A DNA stretch of 64,000 nt from Kitasatospora cheerisanensis KCTC 2395 (GTDB lineage: Bacteria; Actinomycetota; Actinomycetes; Streptomycetales; Streptomycetaceae). A program made the position numbers and the translations under genes. The notes under the pieces are model-generated. The model searched no databases. It was not told the origin of the DNA and worked only from the letters and a program-made list of their open reading frames with translations. The stretch covers positions 1,352,756-1,416,755 of the forward strand of contig NZ_KK853997.1 of the NCBI RefSeq assembly GCF_000696185.1. The letters run 5' to 3'. Each line of letters starts with the position of its first letter. Positions within the stretch are counted from its first letter, which is position 1. Of the stretch, positions 53,001 to 61,402 are shown piece after piece.

Positions 53001-56000
53001 CCGCCGCCCAGTCCCGCCAGGCGGCGGTGGTGCCGCACCGACTCGGCCGCGGTCTCCAACGCCGAGTCCCACTCCTCCAGTTCGCCGAGCTGAATGGCCA
53101 GGTTGTTCAACTCCTGTGCCAGGTGCTTCAGTTGAGCGTCCGGGTCGTCGGCCGCGAGCGGCCGGAGCCGGTCGACGGCCTCCCGGGCCAGCTCCACGGC
53201 CTCCCCGTGGCGGCCCGCCTCGCCCAGGATCCGGGACAGGCCGGCCAGCGCCTGGGCGAGGCCGAGCTCCGCCGTCCTGCCCCGCTCCGCCAGCTCCCGC
53301 AGGCCCGCCACCGCCTCCCGGGCCGCCCCGGCCGCCTCCTCGGCCCGGCCCGCCTCGCCGAGGCACCCGGACAGCACGCCGAGCGCCAGCACCAGGACCA
53401 GCAGCTCGTCCGGGCCGGGCTCCGGCCGTGCCCGCAGCCGATCCACCGCCTCGCGGGCCGGCTCCACCGCCTCCCCGGCCTGCCCGACGGCGGCCAGGCC
53501 GGCCGCCTGGAGGACCAGCATCAGCGCGAGGTGCGGCAGGTAGCGCAGCGGGTCGGCGCCGGCCAGCAGCCGGAACCGGCCCACCGACTCCCGGGTGGCC
53601 TGCGACAGTTCGGCGTCCGGCGGCCGCACCGCCACCGCCCGCCCCGGCCCGGCCGCGTCCAGCAGGTAGCCGCCGTCCAGCCCGGTCAGGCCACGGCTCA
53701 CCTCGACCGCCTCCCGCAGCACCGGCAGCGACTCCTCGTTGCGGCCCGCCACCAGCAGCACCTTCGACAGCGTGCCCAGGGCCAGCGCGAGCCTCGGCAA
53801 CTGCTCCTCCGGGTCGTGCTCGGCGAGCCGCCGGTGCAGCTCCACCGCCTCCGCGGCCGTCGCCACCGCCTCCCCGGGCCGCCCGGCCTCGCCCAGCGCC
53901 TCCGCCAGCTCCCCCAGGGCCACCGCCAGCACCGGCAGCCCGGCGCCCGGATCGGCCGCGGCCTCCGCCCGGCACCCCTCGACGATCCGCTGCCCCAGCC
54001 GCACCGCCGTGTCCGCCAGCGCCACGCTCGCCGCCGGGAACAGCCCGTGCAGCGCCCGCAGGTCCGCCAGCGGCACCGACCGGTCCTCGATGACGGTGCG
54101 CAGCGCGGCGACCAGCGGCGCCGGCCGGGCGCTGCGGGTGACGGCGTCCACCACCGCCCGCGCCAGCAGGCCGTGGTGACGGACGCACAGCTCGGTGAGG
54201 TGCGCGTCCAGGCCGCCGGCCAGCAGCGGATCCGCCGCGGCCCGCGCGTACACGGTGACCAGCTGCCCGCGCTGCGCCCGGTCCGCGCCCGCCACCAGCC
54301 CGCCCGCCAGCGCGGGGTCCGCCTGCAGGACGCGGGCCACCTGACGCTCCGCCAGCCGGTCCGGCTGCAGGCTGCCGAACGGCTGCGGCGCGACGGCCGG
54401 GTACAGACCGGCGAGCCAGCGGGTGACCCGGTCGCGGACGTCGGCCGGCTGGTCCGCGAGCACGGGGACCCGCAGCCACAGCTCGCGCGCCTGCTCCAGC
54501 CCGGCGGCGCCGGTCAGGTGGGCGGCCGCGAGCGCCGCCTCCAGGGTGTCCGGCGACAGCACGGCGGTGAGCCCGCGCGCCTGCGCGGCGCGCAGCCAGT
54601 AGCGGCGCTCGTGGTCGAGCAGCCGGTCCTCGACCTGCTGCGTGCCGCCCTGGCGGGCGCCCGGCCGGGCCGCGTCCAGCAGGTCGGCGAGGGCGGTCAT
54701 GTGCAGGGTCAGCGGATTGCCGTACCGCAGGTCGCCGAGCCCGCCGGGGCCGGGGAGCGCGGCGGCGAGCGCCGCCCAGTCCGGGCCCTCGCACTCCGGC
54801 AGCGCGGGCAGCGCCGCCGCGAACCGGGCCGCCACCGCCCGGTACGGCTCCGACCGGTCGGGGGGCAGGTCGTCCTCCAGGCCGCCCAGCGGCCACTCCG
54901 GCGCGCCGTCCAGCTGCTCGCCGATCCGGCTGCGCAGGTCGCGCTCCCACCAGTCGCCGCAGGCCCGGGCCAGCAGCAGCACCTTGAACGGGCGGCTCCC
55001 CGAGTGGTCCGCCGCCGCCCGGACCAGCCCGACCAGCTGCTCGGTGCGGCTCTCCGCGTAGTCGAGCACCACCAGCAGCGGCCGGGTCACCTCCCGCAGG
55101 CCGTACAGCTCCTCGCCCTCCGCCGACGGCTGCGGCCACAGCACCGCCCAGCCCCGCGCGGACAGTTCACCCGCGAACTCCTGCGCCAGCCGGGTCTTGC
55201 CCTGGCCGGCCGGCCCGTGCACCAGGCCGGCGTCGAACCCGGCCGGGGCGGACCAGGCCCGCAACTCCTCCAGCAGCGCGTCCCGGCCGTGGAACGGGAC
55301 GATCCGCCGGGCCGCGTGCAGTAGCGCGACGGGCGACCGCGCGGGCGTGCCGTGCCGCTCCGGGTGGGCCGCCGGGTCCGCCAGTTCGTGCAGCTCCACG
55401 GCCTCCAGCTCCGCCGCCGGCAGCCCGCCCGCCACCAGCGCGGCCCGGAACGCCGGCTCGTGGTGCAGCGCGTACGCCGGCGACAGCACCAACTGCCCGT
55501 TGCCGGTGTGCGCCCGCTCCGCCGCCACCACGCCCGTCAGCAGCGGCCCGCAGAACACCGCCCCGCCCGACATGCCGCCCCACGGCGCCTCCGGCCGGGC
55601 CCAGTTGGGCGCCGCCTCCCGCACCGTCATCACGTACCGGTCGGCGACGTACCCGCTGCCCGGGTTCAGCCACCCCGACGGCTGCTCCACCTGCGCCGCC
55701 CAGCCGTCGCGCTGCGCGTGCTCGGGCAGGCCCCACGCCTGGCAGTCCACGCCCGTCCGGTCGGTGACCAGCCGCCCCCAGCGCACCGGCCGCGGCTCGA
55801 CCCACCCCGGGTCCTCGTCCACCCGCAGCAGCGCCGCGTCGTCCCGGCCGCGCGCGCGGCCGCACCACACCACGACCGCGCCGAACCGCCCCGGCGCACC
55901 CGGCCGGAACACCCGCACCCGCACCCCGACGGCCGCCGCGCCCCCGCCCACCGCGTGCGCGGACGTCAGCACCAGCCGCCCGCCGATCGCACAGCCGGAC

Positions 56001-56047
56001 GCCGGACCGGCCGGCGCGTCCACCCCCACCACCCGACGCCGGTCCAC
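50069..56047 (-). CDS. Giant trypsin-like peptidase / STAND NTPase / TPR protein (1992 aa)
   Basis: Residues 1 to about 205 are a trypsin-like peptidase: His31 in RLVLTSAHAVGG, Asp70 in RGRDDAALLRVD, Ser160 in EAPWGGMSGGAVFCGPLL. A P-loop NTPase follows: Walker A GPAGQGKT at 278-285, Walker B TRPLLVVLDYAES near 324-329, so a STAND/NACHT-like switch. From about residue 600 to the end runs a very long array of Ala-rich TPR-like repeats (LAEALGEAGRPGEAVATAAE; ALAKALGDQGRWEDARAVAR). The frame is intact over 6 kb. In such architectures TPRs sense, the NTPase oligomerises and the peptidase is the effector; this suits a conflict or cell-fate system. An adjacent trypco2 gene (56126) supports this. 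Confidence 0.9.
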   Translation of the reverse strand: MDRRRVVGVDAPAGPASGCAIGGRLVLTSAHAVGGGAAAVGVRVRVFRPGAPGRFGAVVVWCGRARGRDDAALLRVDEDPGWVEPRPVRWGRLVTDRTGVDCQAWGLPEHAQRDGWAAQVEQPSGWLNPGSGYVADRYVMTVREAAPNWARPEAPWGGMSGGAVFCGPLLTGVVAAERAHTGNGQLVLSPAYALHHEPAFRAALVAGGLPAAELEAVELHELADPAAHPERHGTPARSPVALLHAARRIVPFHGRDALLEELRAWSAPAGFDAGLVHGPAGQGKTRLAQEFAGELSARGWAVLWPQPSAEGEELYGLREVTRPLLVVLDYAESRTEQLVGLVRAAADHSGSRPFKVLLLARACGDWWERDLRSRIGEQLDGAPEWPLGGLEDDLPPDRSEPYRAVAARFAAALPALPECEGPDWAALAAALPGPGGLGDLRYGNPLTLHMTALADLLDAARPGARQGGTQQVEDRLLDHERRYWLRAAQARGLTAVLSPDTLEAALAAAHLTGAAGLEQARELWLRVPVLADQPADVRDRVTRWLAGLYPAVAPQPFGSLQPDRLAERQVARVLQADPALAGGLVAGADRAQRGQLVTVYARAAADPLLAGGLDAHLTELCVRHHGLLARAVVDAVTRSARPAPLVAALRTVIEDRSVPLADLRALHGLFPAASVALADTAVRLGQRIVEGCRAEAAADPGAGLPVLAVALGELAEALGEAGRPGEAVATAAEAVELHRRLAEHDPEEQLPRLALALGTLSKVLLVAGRNEESLPVLREAVEVSRGLTGLDGGYLLDAAGPGRAVAVRPPDAELSQATRESVGRFRLLAGADPLRYLPHLALMLVLQAAGLAAVGQAGEAVEPAREAVDRLRARPEPGPDELLVLVLALGVLSGCLGEAGRAEEAAGAAREAVAGLRELAERGRTAELGLAQALAGLSRILGEAGRHGEAVELAREAVDRLRPLAADDPDAQLKHLAQELNNLAIQLGELEEWDSALETAAESVRHHRRLAGLGGGGRRQPLALALVALAKALGDQGRWEDARAVAREAVELFDPAAEQDAADRDAADRDAAEQDAAEQPIGLAAALMSEARALNALDRHAEALPAAERAAAGFRAGRRQQMLEEALALRAASFCALGEWEAAERASREILSAGREALPGRRHRSATALLALYGVLNDTGRFEEALRVIAEAVDGRRASGRRSGLGVVLTFHAKALAAVGRTDEALTAGEEALACCRELAARNPGAHRQGLFLALNVQAANLGAAGQWERSVELAGEAVALCRSGLAAQPVGCTPQLAHALDTLARGLGELGDTERALAAREEAVAHFRTAVARRPRVYRDGLATALGGLTIDLAEADRPAEAAAAGREAVELRRRSAALSPVHLAALAGSLVVLAAVLDRIDRPEESAALRDEAVGHLRELARQDPEHRPDLVEALCERAEGSRAAGRPDEATADLREAVDLASALAGSAPDLHTALYVRAVNGYAAMLSSSGRWEEALAEGAELVRRLRAVAADGRNRPELADALAARAGGLLMVGRWEEGMADCAEAIGLLRELPERPTELALALSSMSAALLASGRPAEALPVAAEAVGLLRAAAGPDGGGSAELGGALGSWAGAAAALGQVAEAVAAGEEAVGLLRAAAADDSLTHRPTFVRVLGAHLIQLGVLGRWEEALTASREIPELFGPLPEDAPFADRALAAFVRLVPARALAESGRWEEAAEHWAAGGELLETLAEDRPELFLPTVAETAGLLAGALVALGRLAEAEELDAGAADRIRSAEAPDPANLCSALASGWNVAAAALYRQGRFEAAGQSWCVVVEHRRWAAEQDPDRYLPLYADSLRGLADALLAVELPEEALTAVQEAVAVGRERLAEEPGSAERTAWLAGVLDSRAVVLHLLDRFAEAAETAEESAGHWRALLAGDPAAGPALALCLVRLGLWREAVGRDDDAREALQEALLLHRALAEEDPGEFGEALQDVVDLLAEFDTED

Positions 56048-56125
56048 CCCGGCCCTCCCCTCGCCCAGGCGTACCGCCGGCCCCGGCCGGAACCGGCGGC
56101 TGATCCCCCCCGACCCGACGGGCCG

Positions 56126-56464
56126 TCAGTCCGGAATGCGGTCCGAGGTGTCGCCCGGGCCCGCCGGACGCGACGGACTGCCGCTCACCAGCAGGTCACC
56201 GCCGCCCGCCGCGCGCGGCGTCAGCGTGAACGAGACCCGGTGGGTGCGGCCGCGCGAGACCGCGCCCTCGGTCTCCGCGCCCACCGCGAAGATCTTGAAC
56301 CCGGCCTTCGCCTTCGCGTCGGCCCGGAGTTCGACCTCGAACTCCATCTCCACCGGCCCCACCGCGAACACCAGATCCGGGTGCGCGCCCCCGACCCGCG
56401 CCGCCTCCAGCAGCTCGTCCCGCACCGCCGCCACCGCATCCACCAGCGGAATGTCCATCCCCAA
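56126..56464 (-). CDS. Trypco2 (trypsin co-occurring) domain protein
   Basis: ATG 56464 or 56458 starts MDIPLVDAVAAVRDELLEAA. The beta-rich core VGPVEMEFEVELRADAKAKA then GFKIFAVGAETEGAVSRGRT and HRVSFTLTPRAAGGG is the pattern of the trypco2 family, small proteins found next to trypsin-like peptidases of multidomain conflict systems. Length is 112 residues, slightly long because of a disordered tail (SGSPSRPAGPGDTSDRIPD). It is upstream of the giant trypsin-STAND-TPR gene on the same strand, 78 bases away, and probably cotranscribed; a role as adaptor or as activator of the peptidase is inferred. Confidence 0.85.
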   Translation of the reverse strand: MGMDIPLVDAVAAVRDELLEAARVGGAHPDLVFAVGPVEMEFEVELRADAKAKAGFKIFAVGAETEGAVSRGRTHRVSFTLTPRAAGGGDLLVSGSPSRPAGPGDTSDRIPD

Positions 56465-56578
56465 CCCCTTGTTCTCGACGTTCTGCCGTCCCCGCAGGCA
56501 CCACGGTAGGCCACCGGAGCGGCCCGCGGACCGGCTCTCCCGTCAACTGCGTAGACTGACCGCCGAGGTGATCGAGCA

Positions 56579-57268
56579 ATGTCGTCCGGCGAGGAATCCG
56601 AGCTGATCTGGCTGCGCCCGGAGCACTCCGGCCGCGGGCCGCGCCCGGCCCACAACCGGGTGTCGATCGCCCGGGCAGCGGTCGAGATCGCCGACCGCGA
56701 CGGCCTGGACGCGGTGACCATGCGGAAGGTCGCGGCCGAACTCGGCGCCGGCACCATGTCCTTGTACAACTACGTGCCGAAGAAGGAACACCTCTTCGAC
56801 CTGATGCTCGACCTGCTGGCCGGCGAGTACGACCTGCCCGAGCAGCCGTCCGGCGACTGGCGCGCCGATCTCACCCTGCTCGCCCGCCAGTTGCGCGCGA
56901 TCCTCACCCGCCACGCCTGGGCCACCACCCTGATCGTCCAGCGCCCCGGCCTCGGCCCGAACGGCCTGCGCGTCACCGAGTTCCACCTCTCCGCCCTCGC
57001 CGACACCTCCCTCGACGGCACCGCGAAAATGGAAGCCTTCGCCCAACTCACCGGCTTCGTCTGCCAGTTCACCGACTGGCAGCAGCGCTCCACCGCCGCC
57101 GGCCACCGCTGGCTCAGCGACCTGATCCGCTACCTCCAGTCCGTCACCGCCACCGGCCGGTACCCCCACCTCGCCGCCGCCCTCGCCCAGAACACCACCC
57201 CGACCGCCCCCGACACCATCTTCGAACGCGACCTCCAACGCCTCCTCACCGTCCTCGTCGACGCGTAA
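56579..57268 (+). CDS. TetR/AcrR-family repressor with TetR_C-type ligand domain
   Basis: ATG 56579 starts MSSGEESELIWLRPEHSGRG. The helix-turn-helix is VSIARAAVEIADRDGLDAVT followed by MRKVAAELGAGTMSLYNYVP. The C-terminal domain (LTLLARQLRAILTRHAWATT; FTDWQQRSTAAGHRWLSDLI) is of the TetR_C type. Length is 229 residues. It is divergent from the trypco2 gene, with about 115 bases between. Regulators of this subgroup often control DrrAB-like exporters, and one (48219-49959) lies just beyond the giant gene, so it is a candidate target. Confidence 0.85.
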   Translation: MSSGEESELIWLRPEHSGRGPRPAHNRVSIARAAVEIADRDGLDAVTMRKVAAELGAGTMSLYNYVPKKEHLFDLMLDLLAGEYDLPEQPSGDWRADLTLLARQLRAILTRHAWATTLIVQRPGLGPNGLRVTEFHLSALADTSLDGTAKMEAFAQLTGFVCQFTDWQQRSTAAGHRWLSDLIRYLQSVTATGRYPHLAAALAQNTTPTAPDTIFERDLQRLLTVLVDA

Positions 57269-57294
57269 GGCGCAAGGGGGCAGGCAGGAGCACA

Positions 57295-57354
57295 ACCAGG
57301 GGCGCGTGGGGGCACCTCCCGGCCCGCTAGGGCTGGGGGAGAACTGCGCGAGAG
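57295..57354. repeat. Streptomycete-type intergenic repeat, copy 1
   Basis: The element begins ACCAGGGGCGCGTGGGGGCA, contains a hairpin (CTCCCGGCCC ... GGGCTGGGGGAG, about 57316-57340), and ends GAACTGCGCG. The first 21 bases recur exactly at 61351-61371. Similar AGGGGCGCGG...AACTGCGCG elements are scattered between streptomycete genes, often near transcript ends. It lies downstream of the TetR gene. Confidence 0.7.
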
Positions 57355-57442
57355 GGAACGCACCCGCCGGGAAGATCGCGACGCAGGACAATGACCTGCA
57401 CGTGATCGCGACCGTGCGGATGGGATGCGCTCCCCTCGCCCC

Positions 57443-58878
57443 CTACGCCGTACGCCGCAGCAGCGCCAAGTACATCGCGTCCGTCCCGTGCAGGTGCGGC
57501 CACAGCTGGATGTCCGGCCCGTCCCCCAGCTCCGGGACGCCGGGCAGCAGCGGCCGGGCGTCGACCCACTCGACGTCCTCGCGGCCGCGCAGCACGTCGT
57601 CGACCACGGCGCGCGTCTCGGCCAGGTGCGGCGAGCACGTCGCGTAGCCGACCACGCCGCCGACCCGCGCCGCGTCCAGCGCGTTGCGCAGCAAGTCCCG
57701 CTGCAGGGGCCCGAATCCGGCGATGTCCTCGGGCCGGCGGCGCCACCGCGCCTCGGGGCGGCGTCGCAGCGCGCCCAGGCCGGAGCACGGCACGTCGACC
57801 AGGACGCGGTCGAACGCGCCCTGCTGCCAGGCCCCTCGGGTGCCGTCGGCGGTGATGACCGCGTACGGCCCGGGGTTCCCGTTCAGCGCGCGGGCCACCA
57901 GCCGGGCCCGGTGCGGCTGCTTCTCCGAGGCGACCAGGGCCGCCCCGCGCTCGGCGGCCAGCGCGCCGAGCAGCGCGGCCTTGCCGCCGGGGCCGGCGCA
58001 GCCGTCCAGCCAGAGCCGGTCGGGGCCGTCCACGGGGGCGTTGGCGAGGGCGAGGGCGACCAGTTGGCTGCCCTCGTCCTGGACGCCGGCCCGGTTCTCG
58101 CGGACCGCGTCCAGCCCGGCGGGGTCGCCGCCCTCGGCGAGCCGCAGCGCGTACGGGGACCAGCGGCCGTCCTCGGCCTCCGGCAGGGCCTCGCGCAGTT
58201 CGGCGACGCTGGAGCGGCCGGGGCGGGCGACGAGCGTGACCTCGGGGCGGGCGTTGTCGGCGTCCAGCAGCCGTTCCATCGCGGAGCGGCCGGCGTCCTC
58301 GGGCTGCCAGCGGCCGAGCGCGTCCCACAGCGAGGAGACCACCCAGCGCGGGTGCGAGTGGACGACGGCGAGGTGGTCCTCGGCGTCGTCCTCGTACGGC
58401 GGGGCGACCTGCGCGGCCCAGCCGGCCAGGTCCTGCGCGCTGATCTTGCGCAGGACGGCGTTGACGAACTTGGCGCGGCCGTCGCCGAGCACCACGCGGG
58501 CGAGTTCGACGGTCGCGGAGACCGCGGCGTGGCTGGGGATGCGGGTGCCGAGCAGCTGGTGCGCGCCGAGCGAGAGGACGTCGAGCACCGGCGGGTCGAC
58601 CTCGCGCAGCGGGCGGTCCACGCAGGCGGCGATGATCGCGTCGTAGGTGCCCTGGCCGCGCAGCGTGCCGTAGACGAGTTCGGTGGCGAGGGCGGCGTCG
58701 CGGCGGTCCATGCCCTTGCGCTCGGCCTCGCGCAGCAGCGACGGCAGGATCAGGTTGGCGTACGCGTCGCGCTCGTCGACGGCGCGCAGCGCGCGGAACG
58801 CGACGATCCGGGCCGGGTCCTTCTTGGGGCGGCGGTGCGGACGGGGGCGCGCTTGGCGCCGGGGGCGGGGGTGCTCAA
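57443..58878 (-). CDS. rsmB: 16S rRNA (cytosine-C5)-methyltransferase RsmB (one frameshift)
   Basis: The N-terminal NusB-like domain includes ARIVAFRALRAVDERDAYAN and RRDAALATELVYGTLRGQGT. The SAM domain has LWLDGCAGPGGKAALLGALA (motif I), FDRVLVDVPCSGLGALRRRP (motif IV with Cys) and GGVVGYATCSPHLAETRAVV (motif VI with the catalytic Cys). Upstream of ATG 58711 the coding signal continues, and family members start further up. A TTG at 58878 (SSTPAPGAKRAP-like leader) fits if one C is missing in a C-tract near 58843. It methylates C967 of 16S rRNA. It lies between fmt and the repeat element. Confidence 0.85.
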
Positions 58879-58999
58879 CGGGTGCCTCGAAACAAAGTGC
58901 TGCGGATCAGGTCCGACCCGGCAGCGCGGCCGGGTCTCACCCTGAAGTCTAGGGTGAGACCCTCCCGAACCCGGCATCCGCCGCCCGGTGGGGGGGCGC

Positions 59000-59938
59000 T
59001 CAGCCCTCGAAGCGCTCGCCGGACTCGATCCGCGCGCCGCGCGCCCAGTCGGCGGCCGGCATCGCCTTCTTGCCCTGCGGGCGGACCTCGCCGAGCTCCA
59101 CCTCGTGGCTGCCGGTGCCGACCCGGACGCTGTTCTTGCTGACGGCCAACTCGCCTGCGGCCAGGCCGACTTCGCCCGGCAGCAGGCGCACCGGGCCGGT
59201 CACCTTGAGCCGCTCGCCGCGGAACGTGGTCCACGCGCCGGGCGCGGGCGCGCAGCCGCGCACCACCCGGTCGACCCGCAGCGCGGGGTGGGTCCACTCG
59301 ATCCGGGCGTCCTCGACGGTGATCTTCGGCGCCGGCGACACCCCGTCCACGGGCTGCGGCTCGGGCCGGGCGGTGCCGTCCTCGATGGCGTCCATGGTGC
59401 GCACCAGCAGTTCGGCGCCCGCGTGGGCGAGCCGGCCGAGCAGGTCGCCGCTGGTGTCGGTGGGCTTCACCGTCTCGGTGAGGACGCCGAACACCGGGCC
59501 GTCGTCCAGGCCCTCCTGGATGCGGAAGGTGGACGCGCCGGTGACCTCGTCGCCCGCCATGATCGAGTGCTGGACGGGGGCCGCGCCGCGCCACGCGGGC
59601 AGCAGCGAGAAGTGCAGGTTGACCCAGCCGTGCACCGGGATCTCCAGCGCGCCGGGCCGGATCAGCGCGCCGTACGCGACCACCGGGCAGCAGTCGGGGG
59701 CGATCTCGGCCAGCCGGGCCATGAACTCGGGCTCGCTCGGCCGGGCCGGCTTGAGCACCTCGATGCCCGCCTCCTCGGCGCGCTGCGCGACGGGGCTGGC
59801 CACCAGCTTGCGCCCGCGCCCGGACGGCGCGTCGGGGCGGGTCACCACGGCGACCACCTCGTGCCGGGAGGCCAGCAGGGCGTCCAGGGCGGGAACAGCA
59901 ACCTCGGGGGTGCCGGCGAAGACGAGACGCACGGGCAT
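59000..59938 (-). CDS. fmt: Methionyl-tRNA formyltransferase
   Basis: ATG 59938 starts [40 protein letters not shown] and [20 protein letters not shown] carry the formyl-folate site (Asn-His and the SLLPxxRG loop), and [20 protein letters not shown] the catalytic Asp. The C-terminal OB-like domain ([20 protein letters not shown]) binds tRNA. Length is 312 residues. It formylates initiator Met-tRNA. Upstream of rsmB and downstream of def, the classical order. Confidence 0.95.
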   Translation of the reverse strand: MPVRLVFAGTPEVAVPALDALLASRHEVVAVVTRPDAPSGRGRKLVASPVAQRAEEAGIEVLKPARPSEPEFMARLAEIAPDCCPVVAYGALIRPGALEIPVHGWVNLHFSLLPAWRGAAPVQHSIMAGDEVTGASTFRIQEGLDDGPVFGVLTETVKPTDTSGDLLGRLAHAGAELLVRTMDAIEDGTARPEPQPVDGVSPAPKITVEDARIEWTHPALRVDRVVRGCAPAPGAWTTFRGERLKVTGPVRLLPGEVGLAAGELAVSKNSVRVGTGSHEVELGEVRPQGKKAMPAADWARGARIESGERFEG

Positions 59939-60100
59939 GGGCCTTTCTTGAAGTCCAACCGACCAGCGGGAAACCGCACTGGTCAGAACATCGGATTGCC
60001 GGAAAATGATCGTCCTTCGACCGGGTCTTCGCTTCGTCGACCCTCCGACAATCCCGCCGGAACACCCGGCAGGAACGAACGCTCCGTCAGCGCCGGACCG

Positions 60101-60667
60101 TCAGCGAATGACACCGAACGTGGAATGCGGCGAGATCTTCACCGTCGGCGCCGGAGCCCCGCCCCAGTCCGCCTCCCGGATCGCCTTCATCGCCGCCTTC
60201 CGGGTCTCCCGGTCCAGCCGGTCGATGAAGATGATCCCGTCCAGGTGGTCCGTCTCGTGCTGGATGCACCGGGCCAGCAGTTCGGTGCCCTCCACCGTCA
60301 CCGCGTCCCCGTACATGTTGAAGCCCTTCGCCACCACGCCGAACGCCCGCTTGGTGTCGAACCGCAGCCCGGGCAGCGACAGGCAGCCCTCCGGGCCGTC
60401 CTGCTCCTCCTCGGTCAACGACAGGTCGGGGTTGATCAGATGCCCCACCACCCCGTCCACGTTGTACGTGAACACCCGCAGCGAGACGCCGAGTTGCGGC
60501 GCCGCGAGCCCCGCGCCCGGAGCCTCCAGCATGGTGTCGGTGAGGTCCTTCACCAGCCTCCGCAGTTCCTTGTCGAATGTCTCCACCGGCTTCGCGGTCG
60601 ACCGCAGCACCGGGTCACCGAAGATCCGGATCGGCTGAACTGCCAAGACTGCGACTCCCTCTGCCAC
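60101..60667 (-). CDS. def: Peptide deformylase
   Basis: The annotated start is position 60667; the product begins MAEGVAVLAVQPIRIFGDPV. Motif 1 GAGLAAPQLGVSLRVFTYNV, motif 2 EGCLSLPGLRFDTKRAF with the metal-binding Cys, and motif 3 LARCIQHETDHLDGIIFIDR with the HExxH-type histidines and Glu are all intact. Length is 188 residues. It removes the N-formyl group from nascent proteins. Same strand and immediately upstream of fmt (162-base gap). Confidence 0.95.
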   Translation of the reverse strand: MAEGVAVLAVQPIRIFGDPVLRSTAKPVETFDKELRRLVKDLTDTMLEAPGAGLAAPQLGVSLRVFTYNVDGVVGHLINPDLSLTEEEQDGPEGCLSLPGLRFDTKRAFGVVAKGFNMYGDAVTVEGTELLARCIQHETDHLDGIIFIDRLDRETRKAAMKAIREADWGGAPAPTVKISPHSTFGVIR

Positions 60668-60861
60668 CCGAACGGGACGGAAACAACGACCTACCGGGAA
60701 GTCTATGCAATACCCGCCACCTGTTCGGAGCAGTCACCGGCATATCCCGACTCGCACTCCGGGCGTGACCCAACGACCCGACGTGCGTTGGTCAATGCGA
60801 ATTGACCGGGACGCGCGAGCGCCCCGAGCACGCGACCCGACCGAGAGGTGGCAACGAGGCC

Positions 60862-61326
60862 ATGGCCGAGCAGATCAATCACGACGCCCGGGCCCGGGCG
60901 TCCCTGCACCTGCTGGTGCGGGACATCGAGCGGGTCCGGCGCCAGGTCGACGCCCTGCGCACGCTCACCGCACAACTGGGCAACGTCTACCGTCCCCGCC
61001 GCCCCAGCACCTCCGCCGGCTTCGTGGTCTACGGCCGGGCCCCCGCCCCCACCGTCCGCCTCGCCCAGGAGCTGCGCGAGAGCGTCGAGACCCTGGTCGC
61101 CGCCGCCGTCGAGTTCGACCGCGCGCTCGGCTTCTCCTGGGACTCCGTCGGCTCGGCCCTCGGCGTCACCAAGCAGGCCGTCCACCGCCGGTACGGCGTC
61201 CGGCGCCCCTCCACCGAGCTCCTCCCCGCCCCCGCGAAACCGAGACCGCCCCCACGGCCCCGGCCCCCGCCCCCGATCCCCCAGGCCCGCCAGGCCAGCC
61301 CCCTGATGCCCCAACGAGCCCGCTAG
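60862..61326 (+). CDS. Small helix-turn-helix protein with proline-rich tail
   Basis: ATG 60862 starts [21 protein letters not shown] helical first half ([20 protein letters not shown]) is followed by a clear helix-turn-helix ([20 protein letters not shown]), then a low-complexity Pro/Arg tail ([17 protein letters not shown]). Length is 154 residues. The TKQAVHRRY recognition helix is typical of a small actinobacterial family with homologues near def/fmt. DNA-binding is likely; targets are unknown. It is divergent from def. Confidence 0.75.
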   Translation: MAEQINHDARARASLHLLVRDIERVRRQVDALRTLTAQLGNVYRPRRPSTSAGFVVYGRAPAPTVRLAQELRESVETLVAAAVEFDRALGFSWDSVGSALGVTKQAVHRRYGVRRPSTELLPAPAKPRPPPRPRPPPPIPQARQASPLMPQRAR

Positions 61327-61350
61327 CGAGCAGGCGGGCGCGGGTGCGAA

Positions 61351-61371
61351 ACCAGGGGCGCGTGGGGGCAC
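61351..61371. repeat. Intergenic repeat, copy 2 (partial)
   Basis: These 21 bases are identical to 57295-57315. Only the first half of the element is present here; after CACTTCCCAGACCCTGG the similarity to copy 1 is lost. It lies between the convergent HTH gene and priA. Confidence 0.7.
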
Positions 61372-61402
61372 TTCCCAGACCCTGGTCTCGCGCCCTCCGC
61401 CG

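Noticed and set aside
50159..55324. 1721-codon plus-strand open frame over the trypsin-STAND-TPR gene
   Set aside because: Composed of Arg/Gln/His/Pro-rich shadow sequence; the minus strand has catalytic motifs and repeat structure.
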